A stretch of 64,000 nt of DNA from Pseudomonas sp. G34 (GCF_031119625.1 NZ_JAVHZV010000010.1:332475-396474), one strand, 5' to 3'. Numbered from the stretch's first letter, positions 26,707-36,039 are shown. The notes: a model not told the origin generated them from the letters alone. A program made the numbers and translations.

Positions 26707-28509
26707 TCACTCCGCTGCGCCCAGGTAGGCTTCGAGTACCGCCGGATTTTTCTGCACCTCGTCTGGCAGGCCTTCGGCGATCTTCTGGCCGAATTCCATC
26801 ACCACCACGCGATCCACCAGGCCCATCACGAAGTCCATGTCGTGCTCCACCAGGAGGATCGCCATGCCTTCGCTGCGCAGCTTGCGCAGCAGCTCGGCGA
26901 GCGCCTGTTTCTCCTTGTGGCGCAGGCCGGCGGCGGGCTCGTCGAGCAGCAGCAGGCAGGGGTCGGCGCACAGCGCGCGGGCGATTTCCAGGATGCGTTG
27001 CTGGCCCAGCGCCAGGCTGCCGGCTTCCTCGTAGAGGTAGTCGCCGAGGCCGACGCGTTCCAGCTGGCGACGCGCTTCACGCAGCAGTTCGGCCTCCTCG
27101 CCGCGCTCGCTGTGCAGCAGCGCCGGCACGATGCCCTTGTTGCCGCGCAGGTGCGCGCCGATGGCGACGTTTTCCAGCACGCTCATGGTCGGCAGCAGTT
27201 TCACGTGCTGGAAGGTGCGGCTCATGCCCAGCCGGGCGATGCGCCGCGAGGCGATGCCGTTGATGCGCTGGCCAAGGAACAGCACGTCGCCTTCGGTGGG
27301 CAAGTCCACCCCGGAGATCTGGTTGAACAGCGTGCTTTTGCCGGCACCGTTGGGGCCGATCAGGGCGAGGATCTCGCCGGCGTGGATGCTCAGGTTCATG
27401 CGGTCGTTGGCCACCAGGCCGCCGAAGCGCTTGGTCACCTCACGGGCCTGGAGAATCAGCTCGCCGCTCGCCGGCAACTGCCGCCGCGGCAACTCGGGTG
27501 GTTGCTCATCGGCCCTCGGTGCACCCTTGCCCTGGCGCCAGCGGGCCGGGGTCAGGCGCAGCAGCAGCGGCCACAGGCCGCCCGGTGCGCGTTGCATGAG
27601 CAGCACGATAAGCAGGCCGAAGACGATGGTTTCGTAGTTGCCCTGGCTGCCCAGCAGCAGCGGCAGCCAGTCCTGCAGCCACTGCTTGAGCAGGGTCAGG
27701 ATGCCGGCGCCGAGCAGCGCGCCCCAGACGCTGCCCACGCCGCCGATCAGCGCCATGAACAGGTACTCGATGCCCATGTGCAGGCCGAACGGCGTGGGGT
27801 TCACGAAGCGCTGGTTGTGGGCGTACAGCCAGCCGGACAGGGCGGCCAGCAGCGCCGAGATGACGAAGATCACCAGCTTCGCGCGGAAGGTATTCACGCC
27901 CATCGACTCGGCCATCACCTGGCCGCCCTTGAGGGCACGAATCGCCCGGCCCTCACGGGAGTTGAGCAGGTTCTGCACCAGCAGCATGGCCAGCAGCAGG
28001 ATCACCCAGATCAGGTAGAACATCTTCCAGCCCTTATCCAGCAGCATGCCGAACAGCGAGATGGGCGGCAGGCCGCTCATGCCGGTGTGGCCGCCAAGGC
28101 CGTCGAGGGTGCCGAACAGGTAGTAGAGGGAGATACCCCAGGCGATGGTGCCCAGCGGCAGGTAGTGGCCGGACAGCTTCAGGGTCAGCGCACCGAGCAG
28201 CAGCGCCACCGTGGCGGTCAGGGTGATGCCGAGCAGCAGCGCCAGCCACGGCGAGCCACCGGCCCAGGCCAGCCAGGCAGGCAATTGCTCGGTAGCGGTC
28301 AGGTACGCGCTGGTGTAGGCACCCAGGCCGACGAACGCCGCCTGGCCGAAGCTGGTCATGCCGCCCACGCCGGTGAGCAGCACCAGGCCGAGCACCACCA
28401 GGGTGTACAGGCCGATGTAGTTGAGCAGGGTGATCTGGAAGGTCGGCAGCGCCAGGGGCGCGATGCCGAGCAGCAGGACGAAGACGAACAGCAGGGCGCG
28501 CAGGTTCAT
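26707..28509 (-). CDS. Fused ABC permease-ATPase (LivM-LivG)
   Basis: A protein of 600 residues. Residues 1-320 are the LivM-type permease with about nine membrane segments, including [20 protein letters not shown]. Residues 350-600 are the LivG-type ATPase: Walker [10 protein letters not shown] (about 385-393), the signature in the variant form LALGQQR, Walker [13 protein letters not shown] charged, Pro-rich linker joins them. LivM and LivG are usually separate genes; a fusion is a known but uncommon arrangement in proteobacteria. The downstream livH start overlaps by 4 bp. Confidence 0.92.
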   Translation of the reverse strand: MNLRALLFVFVLLLGIAPLALPTFQITLLNYIGLYTLVVLGLVLLTGVGGMTSFGQAAFVGLGAYTSAYLTATEQLPAWLAWAGGSPWLALLLGITLTATVALLLGALTLKLSGHYLPLGTIAWGISLYYLFGTLDGLGGHTGMSGLPPISLFGMLLDKGWKMFYLIWVILLLAMLLVQNLLNSREGRAIRALKGGQVMAESMGVNTFRAKLVIFVISALLAALSGWLYAHNQRFVNPTPFGLHMGIEYLFMALIGGVGSVWGALLGAGILTLLKQWLQDWLPLLLGSQGNYETIVFGLLIVLLMQRAPGGLWPLLLRLTPARWRQGKGAPRADEQPPELPRRQLPASGELILQAREVTKRFGGLVANDRMNLSIHAGEILALIGPNGAGKSTLFNQISGVDLPTEGDVLFLGQRINGIASRRIARLGMSRTFQHVKLLPTMSVLENVAIGAHLRGNKGIVPALLHSERGEEAELLREARRQLERVGLGDYLYEEAGSLALGQQRILEIARALCADPCLLLLDEPAAGLRHKEKQALAELLRKLRSEGMAILLVEHDMDFVMGLVDRVVVMEFGQKIAEGLPDEVQKNPAVLEAYLGAAE

Positions 28510-29543
28510 TCTTCTTCCTCCACGTGACGGCTGGTGAGCGAGCGCCAGAGCAGGAACGGAATGATCAGGGTGAACACGATGATCTCTTTATAGGTACTGG
28601 CCCAGAACATCGAGAAGGCTTCGATCAGGCCGACCGCCAGGGCGCCGAGGGCGGCCACCGGGTAGCTGACCAGGCCGCCGATGATGGCGCCGACGAAACC
28701 CTTGAGGCTGATCACGAAGCCGGAGTCGAAATACAGGGTGGTGATCGGCGCGATGAGAATCCCCGACAGCGCGCCGATGAAGGTCGCCATGGCGAAGGTG
28801 GCCTTGCCCGCCAGGGTCGGCGAGATGCCCATCAGCCGTGCGCCCATGCGGTTCACCGCAGTGGCTCGCAGTGCCTTGCCATACAGGCTGCGCTCGAAGA
28901 ACAGGAACAGGCTGATGATCAGCATCAGCGACACGGCGATGACCCACAGCGTCTGGCTGTTGAGGGTCACCGGGCCGAGCTCCAGGCCGGCTTCGGAGAA
29001 TGGCCGGGTGCGTGCGCCCTCCGGGCCGAACAGCAGCAGGCCGACGCCGACCATGGCCACGTGCACGGCGATGGAGACGATCAGCAGCACCAGCGGATGG
29101 GCGCCGGCCACCGGCTGGAAGAACAGCCGGTAGATCTGCGGGCCCAGCGGCACCACCAGGGCCAGGGTCAGCAGTGCCTGCAGGGCCATCGGCAGCTCGG
29201 CCAGGGGCAGGTTGCGCACCAGCAGCACCATCGCCACGGCGTACAAGAGCTTCACCGGCACCCAGCGCGGCAGCCGGAAGGCGTGGCCGCTGCGCAGCGC
29301 GCCGATCAGGTCGAGGCTGCAGTCGACCAGGGTCAGGCCGAGCAGCAGCCAGACCAGTGCGGTCGGCTGGCCGGCCTGCAGGGCGGCCATGGTCAGCGCG
29401 CCGTAGGTCACGTATTCACCCTGCGGGATCAGCAGGATCCGGGTCACGGTGAACACCAGGAGAATGGAGAGCGCCAGCAGCGCGTAGATCGCGCCATTGG
29501 TCACGCCATCCTGGCCGAGCAGCAGGGCTATCTGGAAATTCAT
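28506..29543 (-). CDS. Branched-chain-type ABC transporter permease (LivH)
   Basis: A protein of 345 residues with about eight to nine membrane segments; NGAIYALLALSILLVFTVTRI and the LMGISPTLAGKATFAMA motif of LivH permeases are present. The start is the ATG of MNFQIALLLGQ; upstream in-frame codons lie in a GC-rich stretch without coding character. Overlaps the LivM-LivG gene by 4 bp. The N-terminal half is longer than in E. coli LivH (an extra segment about 55-130), typical of the aromatic-acid branch. Confidence 0.92.
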   Translation of the reverse strand: MNFQIALLLGQDGVTNGAIYALLALSILLVFTVTRILLIPQGEYVTYGALTMAALQAGQPTALVWLLLGLTLVDCSLDLIGALRSGHAFRLPRWVPVKLLYAVAMVLLVRNLPLAELPMALQALLTLALVVPLGPQIYRLFFQPVAGAHPLVLLIVSIAVHVAMVGVGLLLFGPEGARTRPFSEAGLELGPVTLNSQTLWVIAVSLMLIISLFLFFERSLYGKALRATAVNRMGARLMGISPTLAGKATFAMATFIGALSGILIAPITTLYFDSGFVISLKGFVGAIIGGLVSYPVAALGALAVGLIEAFSMFWASTYKEIIVFTLIIPFLLWRSLTSRHVEEEE

Positions 29544-29633
29544 GGGGGCAACATCCTTCGCATGCAGGGCTGGGCACGCGCGCGATAGACCCCGGCCCAC
29601 AGGCCGAGGCGCATCTGACGGCGAGCGTGTTAG

Positions 29634-29648
29634 CGGTGCCGGGCACCG
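29634..29648 (-). terminator. Short hairpin between binding protein and permease genes
   Basis: CGGTGC-CGG-GCACCG, a 6-bp stem just past the binding-protein stop with no T-tract. Similar hairpins after periplasmic-binding-protein genes allow higher expression of that gene than of the permeases. Confidence 0.35.
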
Positions 29649-29655
29649 GCCTGGG

Positions 29656-30804
29656 TTACTTGAGCAGTACCCACTTGCCGCCTTTCACGGTGATCAGCTC
29701 ACGGCCACGCACGTCGAAGCCGCTGTGGTCTTCCGGGCTCATGTTGTACACGCCCTGGGTGCCGGCCAGTTCGTGGGTCTGCTCCAGGGCATCGCGCAGG
29801 GCGGCGCGAAACTCCGGCGTGCCCGGCTGGCCTTTTTGCAGGGCGGTAGGGATGGCCTTCTCCAGCAGCAGGCCGGCGTCATAGACGTTGGCGCCGAAGG
29901 TCGCCGGCGCGCTGCCGTTGAGCTTGGTGTAGTCATCGATATAGCTGCGGGCCACGCCCTTGGAGGGGTGGTCGTCCGGCATCTCGTCGAGCACCAGCAT
30001 CAGGCTGGCCGCCAGCACCGTGCCCTCGACCTTGCGCCCGCCGAGCTGCAGGAAGGCCGGCAGCGCCGCGCCGTGGGTCTGGTAGACCTGGCCCTTGTAA
30101 CCCTGGTCGACCAGGGTGGCTTGCGGCATTACCGCCGAGCCGCCGGGTGCGGCGACCAGTACGGCGTCAGGGCGCTGGGAAAGGACTTTCAGGCTCTGCC
30201 CGGTCACCGAGGTGTCCTGGCGCTGGAAGCGCTCGTTGGCGACGATCCTGATGCCGTTCTTGGCGGCCAGGGCGGTCATCACCTTGCCCCAGTTCTCGCC
30301 GTAGGGGTCGGCCGTGCCGATCAGGCCCAGGGTCTTCACGCCGTTCTTGACCATGTGTTCGGTCAGCGCCTCGGCGATCAGCTCATCGTTCTGGGTGGTC
30401 TTGAACACCCATTTCTTCTGCTCGTTCATCGGCAGCACCACGGCGGCGGTGCCCACCGGGGCGAGCAGCGGCGTGCCCGACTCGGCGGCGAACTGGATGA
30501 CGCCCATGGCGTTGGGTGAGCCGCTCGGGCCGATGATGGCGTCGACCTTCTCCTCATCGAGCAGCTTCTTGAAGGCCTTGACCGTGGCGGTCGGGTCGCT
30601 GCCGTCGTCGAGTGCGACGTAGCGGATGGTCTCGCCGCCGGCTTCGCTCGGCATCAGCGCGATGCTGTTTTTCTGCGGGATGCCGACCAGCGCGATAGGC
30701 CCGGTCGAGGAGGTGATGACGCCGATCTTCACGTCGGCCTGAGCCGTTATCGACGCGCAGAGCGCGCCCAGTAGCAGGGTGGACACAGCTTTTTTGAGCA
30801 GCAT
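29656..30804 (-). CDS. Branched-chain-type ABC substrate-binding protein (LivJ family)
   Basis: A protein of 382 residues. Signal peptide MLLKKAVSTLLLGALCASITAQA, then the type I periplasmic-binding fold: VKIGVITSSTGPIALVG at the N-lobe, GPSGSPNAMGVIQFAAESG hinge region and GLIGTADPYGENWGKV in the second lobe. This is the first gene of the leftward operon and lies on the left side of the long divergent control region. Substrate is presumed to be a carboxylated aromatic, on context alone. Confidence 0.92.
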   Translation of the reverse strand: MLLKKAVSTLLLGALCASITAQADVKIGVITSSTGPIALVGIPQKNSIALMPSEAGGETIRYVALDDGSDPTATVKAFKKLLDEEKVDAIIGPSGSPNAMGVIQFAAESGTPLLAPVGTAAVVLPMNEQKKWVFKTTQNDELIAEALTEHMVKNGVKTLGLIGTADPYGENWGKVMTALAAKNGIRIVANERFQRQDTSVTGQSLKVLSQRPDAVLVAAPGGSAVMPQATLVDQGYKGQVYQTHGAALPAFLQLGGRKVEGTVLAASLMLVLDEMPDDHPSKGVARSYIDDYTKLNGSAPATFGANVYDAGLLLEKAIPTALQKGQPGTPEFRAALRDALEQTHELAGTQGVYNMSPEDHSGFDVRGRELITVKGGKWVLLK

Positions 30805-31113
30805 GTCGTACTCCGGGGTGCAGGGCTAATAACGGGCTCAACAGCCGTACCGCGGGGGTAGGGGTATCGCCTTCTCGTAATGGGCTCGGTGTTGTCACCG
30901 GCATAGCGCAACCGGTGGACAGCCAGCGGTGCAGCTGACGGGGAAATTGCAGGTTGCATGCCAGAAATTTTCCAGCCGGGCTGGCGCAGCGCAGGTGGGT
31001 GGCCTGCCGAGGCGGCCGGCGGAGGCCCGATTTCGGCCCGGCGGAAAGCTGCCTGGGAGCAGCAAAACCAAGGGTTCGAGCGAGAATTTTTCCGGCTATT
31101 TTCAGCTTTAAAA

Positions 31114-31146
31114 ATGGTGTTTTTATGGTGTTTTTATGGTGTTTTT
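31114..31146. repeat. Three tandem 11-bp repeats (ATGGTGTTTTT)
   Basis: Three exact contiguous copies of ATGGTGTTTTT, so T-tracts recur every 11 bp, roughly one helical turn. Such phasing favours DNA bending or serial protein binding on one face. Confidence 0.75.
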
Positions 31147-31334
31147 TCAGGTGTAAATTTTTTCTATCAGCGCTGTTTTAGCGATTTTTATTTTTGATCA
31201 AAAAATAGTCAGGTAACACCTGTGCCCACCGATGATTTTCATGTGAGATTTATTAAATAACTGTTTTATATGGGTTATTAGGCGATCCTTCGGTTGGTTT
31301 GCTGATTTTGATGGCGTTACCGAAATGCACGCAC

Positions 31335-31364
31335 TTGGTGCTTTTTAGTGGAAAAGTGCACCAA
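31335..31364. promoter_or_regulatory. Candidate operator (TTGGTGC...GCACCAA)
   Basis: Seven-bp arms around a 16-bp centre, 30 bp upstream of a -35-like hexamer. A MarR, LysR or AraC protein could bind here; the identity is inference. Confidence 0.4.
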
Positions 31365-31394
31365 ATTACTCACCAATTAATTTTGAATATTCAA

Positions 31395-31423
31395 TTGACA
31401 ATTCACGTAATTCTGACGATTTT
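31395..31423 (+). promoter_or_regulatory. Weak candidate iacH promoter
   Basis: TTGACA at 31395-31400, 17-bp spacer, then a poor -10 (GATTTT). The mismatch at the -10 would be expected of an activator-dependent promoter. The iacH ribosome site AGGTG is at 31472-31476. Confidence 0.3.
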
Positions 31424-31482
31424 AGATTTACGCGAATCGGCAGCGTTGGCTGCCCGACGCAACGTTCAAGTAGGTGAGTGGC

Positions 31483-32604
31483 ATGAAGATGGTCATCGAG
31501 CACATGAAGCTGGGCGGCACCGGACTGACGGTGATGGTCAAGGACACCCTCGACATCGCCGGCTACCCGACCCGCGCCTCCAGCCGTGCCCTGCAGGATG
31601 CCGCGCCGGCCGAGCAGCATGCTGCAGTGGTCGAGCGTGTGCTGGCAGGCGGCTGCCAGATCCTCGGCAAGACCGTGCTGCATGAACTGGCCTACGGCAC
31701 CACCGGCATCAACGCCTATGCCGGCACCGCGGAAAACCCGCGCTACCCCGGGCGCATTCCTGGTGGCTCTTCCAGCGGTTCGGCCGCTGCGGTTGCCGCT
31801 GGCCTGTGTGATTTCTCCCTGGGCACCGACACCGGCGGCTCGGTGCGCATTCCCGCCTGCTGTTGTGGCGTGTTCGGCTTCAAACCCACCTTCGGCCGTA
31901 TCGACCGCCGCGGCGTTATGCCCGCCCAGACCAGCCTGGACTGCATCGGGCCATTCGCCCGCAAGCTGTCGACGCTGAACGAGGCGATGGCGGTGATCGA
32001 CCCGTCGTTCGGGGCGGCGCCCGAGCTGGGCGACATCCGTATCGGCGTGGTGGCGGTGCAGGCCGCCAGCGATATTCAGAACGCCATCGATGCCCTGCTC
32101 GACGCCAGCGACCTGCCCCTGGGCCGTGTCGAGCTGCCAGGCCTGCAGGCCGCTTACGACGCCGGCATGGCGGTGATCAACCGGGAAACCTGGAACGCCT
32201 GCGGCCACCTGCTCGACACCGGCCTGGTCGGCGCCGACATCGCCGGGCGCCTCGAGGCTGCCGGGCAGACCAGCGATGCCGCCCTGGCCGAGGCCGAACA
32301 GGTACGTACGCGTTTCACTGCCGAAGTGGACGCCGCCCTCGAGCGCTTCAGCGTACTGGCCCTGCCGACCATGCCCGATTACCCGCTGCGCCTCGAAGAG
32401 GCCGCCGACACCCGTGCGGTACTCGGCATGACCGCTTTCGTACGCCCCTTCAACCTGTCTGGCCACCCGGCACTGAGCATTCCCTGCGAAGGGCAGGCCG
32501 GGTTGCCGGTCGGCCTGCAACTGATCGCCGCCAAGGGCGCCGACGAACTGCTGCTGGCAGTCGCCGGCGAGCTGTTGCGGCGCCTCGACTCCAACCTCCT
32601 GTGA
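31483..32604 (+). CDS. iacH: Amidase-family protein IacH
   Basis: A protein of 373 residues. The amidase-signature Lys-Ser-Ser triad is present: Lys20 in VMVKDTLD, Ser96 in GGSSSGSA and Ser120 in DTGGSVRIPA. It is shorter than typical amidases (about 450-500 residues). The start is the ATG of MKMVIEH, preceded by AGGTG with 6-bp spacing; a GTG nine bp upstream is possible. IacH is the amidase of the indole-acetate cluster; it might release IAA from indole-3-acetamide or other conjugates, but the step is not established. First gene of the iacHABICDEFG operon. Confidence 0.88.
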   Translation: MKMVIEHMKLGGTGLTVMVKDTLDIAGYPTRASSRALQDAAPAEQHAAVVERVLAGGCQILGKTVLHELAYGTTGINAYAGTAENPRYPGRIPGGSSSGSAAAVAAGLCDFSLGTDTGGSVRIPACCCGVFGFKPTFGRIDRRGVMPAQTSLDCIGPFARKLSTLNEAMAVIDPSFGAAPELGDIRIGVVAVQAASDIQNAIDALLDASDLPLGRVELPGLQAAYDAGMAVINRETWNACGHLLDTGLVGADIAGRLEAAGQTSDAALAEAEQVRTRFTAEVDAALERFSVLALPTMPDYPLRLEEAADTRAVLGMTAFVRPFNLSGHPALSIPCEGQAGLPVGLQLIAAKGADELLLAVAGELLRRLDSNLL

Positions 32605-32618
32605 TCCCGGAGCCTGTC

Positions 32619-33791
32619 ATGAATTCGCTCAATCTGGCCGGCAAGCTGCCCGCCGCTCCCATTACCGACAGCCAGGCCTTCGTGGATCTGCTGGTGGACA
32701 TCAAGAGGCGTGGCCGTGCCGGTGAGTTCGACCGCCTGGGCCATATCGCGCCGGACGTGATCGAGTCGTTCAAGGCCGTCGGCGTGTACCGCGCCCTGGT
32801 GCCGCGCCGCTTCGGTGGCGACGAGCGCTCGCCTGGCGAGTTCTGCGCGATGATCGAGGAGATCGCCAAGGCCGACGGTTCCGCCGGCTGGGTCGCCAGC
32901 TTCGGCATGAGCCCGGTCTACCTGGCCTCGCTGCCGCTGGAAACCATCGAGCAGGTGTACGCAGGCGGCCCGAACGTGGTGTTCGCCGGCGGTATCTTCC
33001 CGCCGCAGCCGGCTGACCCGGTGCCAGGCGGCTTCAAGGTCAATGGCCGCTGGAAGTACTCCAGCGGCTGCATGGGCGCCTCGCTGGTAGGCGTCGGCAT
33101 CGCCCCGAAGAACGGCGACAAACTCGACCTGCCACGTTTTGCGGTCATGCCGCAGAGCCAGGTGCGCATCGACCAGACCTGGGACACCGTCGGCCTGCTC
33201 GGTACCGGCAGCCACGACCTGGTGGTCGAGGATGTGGTGGTGCCCGAGGCCTGGACCTTCGTGCGCGGCGGCCCGGCCAACCTCGACGAGCCGTTCTTCC
33301 GTTACCCGTCGCTGTCGTTCGCCACCCAGGTGTTGTCGGTGGTCGGCCTGGGCGTGGCCCGCGCCGCACTGGACGAGCTGCGTGACATGGCCTCCGGGCG
33401 CATCTCGGTGACCGGCGCGCCAGCCGTCGCCGACCGCCCGCTGGCCCAGGTCGAGATCGCCAAGGCCGAGGCGGCCCTGCGCGCGGCGCGCTGCTTCTTC
33501 TACGAAGCCATCGACGATGTCTGGCAGCTGGTGCTCGCTGGCGAGCCGCTGCCGGCGGAAAAGGTCAACCTGCTGCGCCTGTCGTCGACCCACGCCGTGC
33601 GCGTTGCCGCTGAAGTGGCGCGTAGCGCGCAGATGCTCTCGGGCATGACCGGCGTCTACAACAGCAGCCCGCTGGCGCGTTTCGTCAACGACGCCCAGGT
33701 GGTGACCCAGCACGCCTTCATGGGTGACATCACCTACCAGAACGCCGGCGCCATCTTCTTCGGCAAGCAGCCCCTGCCGGGCTACCTCTAA
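32619..33791 (+). CDS. iacA: Indole-3-acetate monooxygenase IacA
   Basis: A protein of 390 residues with the acyl-CoA dehydrogenase/HpaB-like fold of class D flavin monooxygenases: N-terminal helical domain (about 15-120, RRFGGDERSPGEFCAMIEEI), central beta domain (125-220) and C-terminal helical Acyl-CoA_dh_2 domain (235-365). Known role: with reduced flavin from IacG it hydroxylates IAA at C2, the first step of the pathway. Fourteen bp after iacH. Confidence 0.9.
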   Translation: MNSLNLAGKLPAAPITDSQAFVDLLVDIKRRGRAGEFDRLGHIAPDVIESFKAVGVYRALVPRRFGGDERSPGEFCAMIEEIAKADGSAGWVASFGMSPVYLASLPLETIEQVYAGGPNVVFAGGIFPPQPADPVPGGFKVNGRWKYSSGCMGASLVGVGIAPKNGDKLDLPRFAVMPQSQVRIDQTWDTVGLLGTGSHDLVVEDVVVPEAWTFVRGGPANLDEPFFRYPSLSFATQVLSVVGLGVARAALDELRDMASGRISVTGAPAVADRPLAQVEIAKAEAALRAARCFFYEAIDDVWQLVLAGEPLPAEKVNLLRLSSTHAVRVAAEVARSAQMLSGMTGVYNSSPLARFVNDAQVVTQHAFMGDITYQNAGAIFFGKQPLPGYL

Positions 33792-33809
33792 CTTTTCCTG
33801 GAGCCAATC

Positions 33810-34172
33810 ATGAGCGAGAAAAAACCACTGCGCGTGCTGTTCTGCATGGGCATCAACCAGAACTTCTTCGACGCCGCCCGTGAAGAGCAGCTGGAAGTCT
33901 GGGCCGCGTTCAGCGCCATGTGGAACGGCATCCACGACCTGCCGGGGGTGACCGTGTTCGGCAACATGGACGACGACCAGAGCATGGTCGGCCCGAGCAG
34001 CGGCTACCCCTGGACCACCTACCTGCTGGCCGACGTGCCGGACATCGAAACCGTGCACGCCGCCTGCAACCTGCTGCGTACCACCGCGGTGGGCAGCGGC
34101 CCGTACAAGCTGTGGCGCTACGTGAAGATCGAGGCCCGTACCGGCCGCGAACTGATCATCCAGCGCGCGTGA
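33810..34172 (+). CDS. iacB: IacB family small protein
   Basis: A protein of 120 residues, dimeric-barrel-like pattern, no membrane segment. RVLFCMGINQNFFDA and the ETVHAACNLLRTTAVGSG helix identify the IacB family by context in the cluster. Its catalytic role is unsettled. The stop TGA overlaps a possible GTG start of iacI (GTGA), so translation is coupled. Confidence 0.82.
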   Translation: MSEKKPLRVLFCMGINQNFFDAAREEQLEVWAAFSAMWNGIHDLPGVTVFGNMDDDQSMVGPSSGYPWTTYLLADVPDIETVHAACNLLRTTAVGSGPYKLWRYVKIEARTGRELIIQRA

Positions 34173-34177
34173 ATGCC

Positions 34178-34699
34178 ATGTCGACCGTCGCCGAACTTCA
34201 CGCCCGCCTCGCTCGCTTCGAAACCGAGCATGCCGTGCGCGCCTGCATGAACCGCTACATGGTGTTGTGCGACGCCCTGGACGCCAGCACCCCGCTGGAC
34301 GAACTGGCCGGCCTGTTCACCCGCGATGCCGTTTGGGAAGGCAAGGGCGCCAAGTACGCCGCGAGCTTTGGTGGTTACCGCGGCCGGGAAGCGATTCGCG
34401 CGATGTTCGCCACCTACATGAAAACCCCGGCGCACTTCGCCCTCAATGTGCACTTCCTGACCAGCGAGCTGATCGAGGTGCAGGGCGAGGGTGCGACCGG
34501 CAGCTGGGTGATGTTGCAGACCTCGACCTTCGCCAGCGGCGCCTCGCACCTCAACGCGGCGCGCCTGACCGTGCGCTTCGCCGAGGAGGAGGGGCGGTGG
34601 CGCATGGCGCACTTCCAGACCGAGAACCTGTTCAGTCGGCCTGTCAGCGCCTGGAACAGCGAGGCACAACTGCCGGTGCCGAACAACGCGGCCGAATGA
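34178..34699 (+). CDS. iacI: IacI, SnoaL/NTF2-like protein
   Basis: A protein of 173 residues (ATG of MSTVAEL; a GTG three codons earlier overlaps the iacB stop). The NTF2-like fold is shown by ACMNRYMVLCDALDAS and LFTRDAVWEGKGAKYAASF, as in SnoaL-type cyclases and oxygenase beta subunits. Located between iacB and iacC as in Pseudomonas iac clusters. Proposed to assist an intermediate conversion; reaction not proven. Confidence 0.82.
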   Translation: MSTVAELHARLARFETEHAVRACMNRYMVLCDALDASTPLDELAGLFTRDAVWEGKGAKYAASFGGYRGREAIRAMFATYMKTPAHFALNVHFLTSELIEVQGEGATGSWVMLQTSTFASGASHLNAARLTVRFAEEEGRWRMAHFQTENLFSRPVSAWNSEAQLPVPNNAAE

Positions 34700-34747
34700 C
34701 CCGAGACTTTTTTGCAGTCGGCCAGATAAGCCGACCAGGAGCCAACC

Positions 34748-36022
34748 GTGAATAACATGATCGATGTCGTGAACCTCGAATGCGACCCCGCCGAGCTGGT
34801 CAAGGCCGACCGCGTGCACACCTCGCTGTACACCGACGCCAAGCTGTTCGACGCCGAGATGGAAAAGATCTTCTACAGCACCTGGGTGTGGGTGGCCCAC
34901 GAGAGCGAGATTCCGGACGCCGGCAGCTACAAGAGCACCTTCATCGGCAAGCAGCCGGTGATCGCCGTGCGTGACCGCAAGAAGCAGGTCAACGTGCTGC
35001 TCAACCGCTGCCGTCACCGCGGCGCCACCGTGTGCGAACACAAGAAGGGCAAGACCAACAGCTTCGTCTGCCCGTACCACGGCTGGGGCTACGCCCTCGA
35101 CGGTTCGCTGCGCGGCATTCCGCACCCGGACAGCTACGGCGAGTGCCTGGACAAGAGCGAACTGCCGCTGGTGAGCCTGCGTACCGAAAGCTACGCCGGG
35201 ATGATCTTCGCCACCTTCAAGGACGACATCGAGCCGCTGGTCGACTTCCTCGGCCCGGCCAGGAAGTGGATGGATCTGTTCATGAAGCAGGGCGCCGGCT
35301 ACGGCATCAAGGTGCCGGGCGAACACCGCTTCCGCTTCCCGGGCAACTGGAAGATCCAGCTGGAAAACACCACCGACGCCTACCACTTCCCGCTGGTGCA
35401 CAAGTCGTTCCTGCACTCGGTCGATCAGCAGACCATGGACATGCTCGATTTCGTCGACGGCGCAGGCTACGTCGAAGACCTGGGCAACGGCCACAGCGTG
35501 ATGGTGATGATCCCGGACCTGATCGACCTGGAAGCCAACCTCGACCTGCCGATTCCGACGCGCTTCGAGAGCCTGGCTCAGGAGTTGCGTGACGAAGGCA
35601 TCGAAGAACAGCAGGTACGGCGCATCGTGCGTGCGGTCGGCGGCTCGGGCTTCAACCTCAACCTGTTCCCCAACATCGCCTGCTCGATGGCGTTCTTCCG
35701 GGTGCTGCAGCCGATCTCGGTCAACGAGACGGAAATCCACCACTCGGTGATCACCATGGACGGCGGCCCGGCCGTGGCCAACCGCTACCGCCTGCGCCTG
35801 CACGAGCACTTCCAGGGCCCGATGGGCTTCGGCACCCCGGACGATTCCGAGGCCTGGGAGCGGGTGCAGAAGGGCGCCAGCGCCGGCGAAGACCTGTGGA
35901 TCATGCTCAACCGCGGCCTGCCCGGCGAGAAACCCAGTGAAGACGGCCTGGTCAGCGACGTGTCCGCTGAAACCGGCATGCGCGCTGCCTACCAGCAGTG
36001 GAAAAAGATGATGTCGGCCTGA
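34748..36022 (+). CDS. iacC: Rieske oxygenase large subunit IacC
   Basis: A protein of 424 residues. The Rieske 2Fe-2S ligands are CxH at 88-90 and CxxH at 108-111. The mononuclear iron site is in DAYHFPLVH with His213 and His218. A ring-hydroxylating alpha-subunit domain fills the rest. The GTG start is preferred over the ATG three codons later because AGGAG lies six bp before it. Known role: with IacD and IacF, converts the oxidised indole intermediate toward catechol. Nearly 50 bp separates it from iacI, the largest gap within the operon apart from that before iacF. Confidence 0.93.
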   Translation: MNNMIDVVNLECDPAELVKADRVHTSLYTDAKLFDAEMEKIFYSTWVWVAHESEIPDAGSYKSTFIGKQPVIAVRDRKKQVNVLLNRCRHRGATVCEHKKGKTNSFVCPYHGWGYALDGSLRGIPHPDSYGECLDKSELPLVSLRTESYAGMIFATFKDDIEPLVDFLGPARKWMDLFMKQGAGYGIKVPGEHRFRFPGNWKIQLENTTDAYHFPLVHKSFLHSVDQQTMDMLDFVDGAGYVEDLGNGHSVMVMIPDLIDLEANLDLPIPTRFESLAQELRDEGIEEQQVRRIVRAVGGSGFNLNLFPNIACSMAFFRVLQPISVNETEIHHSVITMDGGPAVANRYRLRLHEHFQGPMGFGTPDDSEAWERVQKGASAGEDLWIMLNRGLPGEKPSEDGLVSDVSAETGMRAAYQQWKKMMSA

Positions 36023-36039
36023 GCGACGGAGAACCGAAA

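Larger units (their letters stand above)
30805..31482. promoter_or_regulatory. Divergent control region between the leftward and iac operons
   Basis: 678 bp with no credible gene, strongly AT-rich from about 31080 to 31440 in a GC-rich island. It holds three 11-bp tandem repeats (31114), a CAGGTGT...ACACCTG pair (31148-31154 and 31216-31222), an inverted repeat TTGGTGC...GCACCAA (31335-31364) and a -35-like TTGACA (31395). Spacing suits at least two regulators and two promoters. Confidence 0.6.

Noticed and set aside
26842..29588. Two long plus-strand frames opposite the Liv-type transporter genes
   Set aside because: Composition is Gln/His/Ala-rich with no domain; the minus strand has full ABC and permease motifs.
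31114..31146. Tandem repeats considered as a CRISPR array
   Set aside because: Units are 11 bp, contiguous and without spacers; no cas genes are present.
30929..31197. Three short overlapping plus-strand frames in the AT-rich control region
   Set aside because: Overlapping frames of 60-79 codons with Phe-rich ends derived from T-tracts, no good ribosome site, and placed in a region dense with regulatory repeats.
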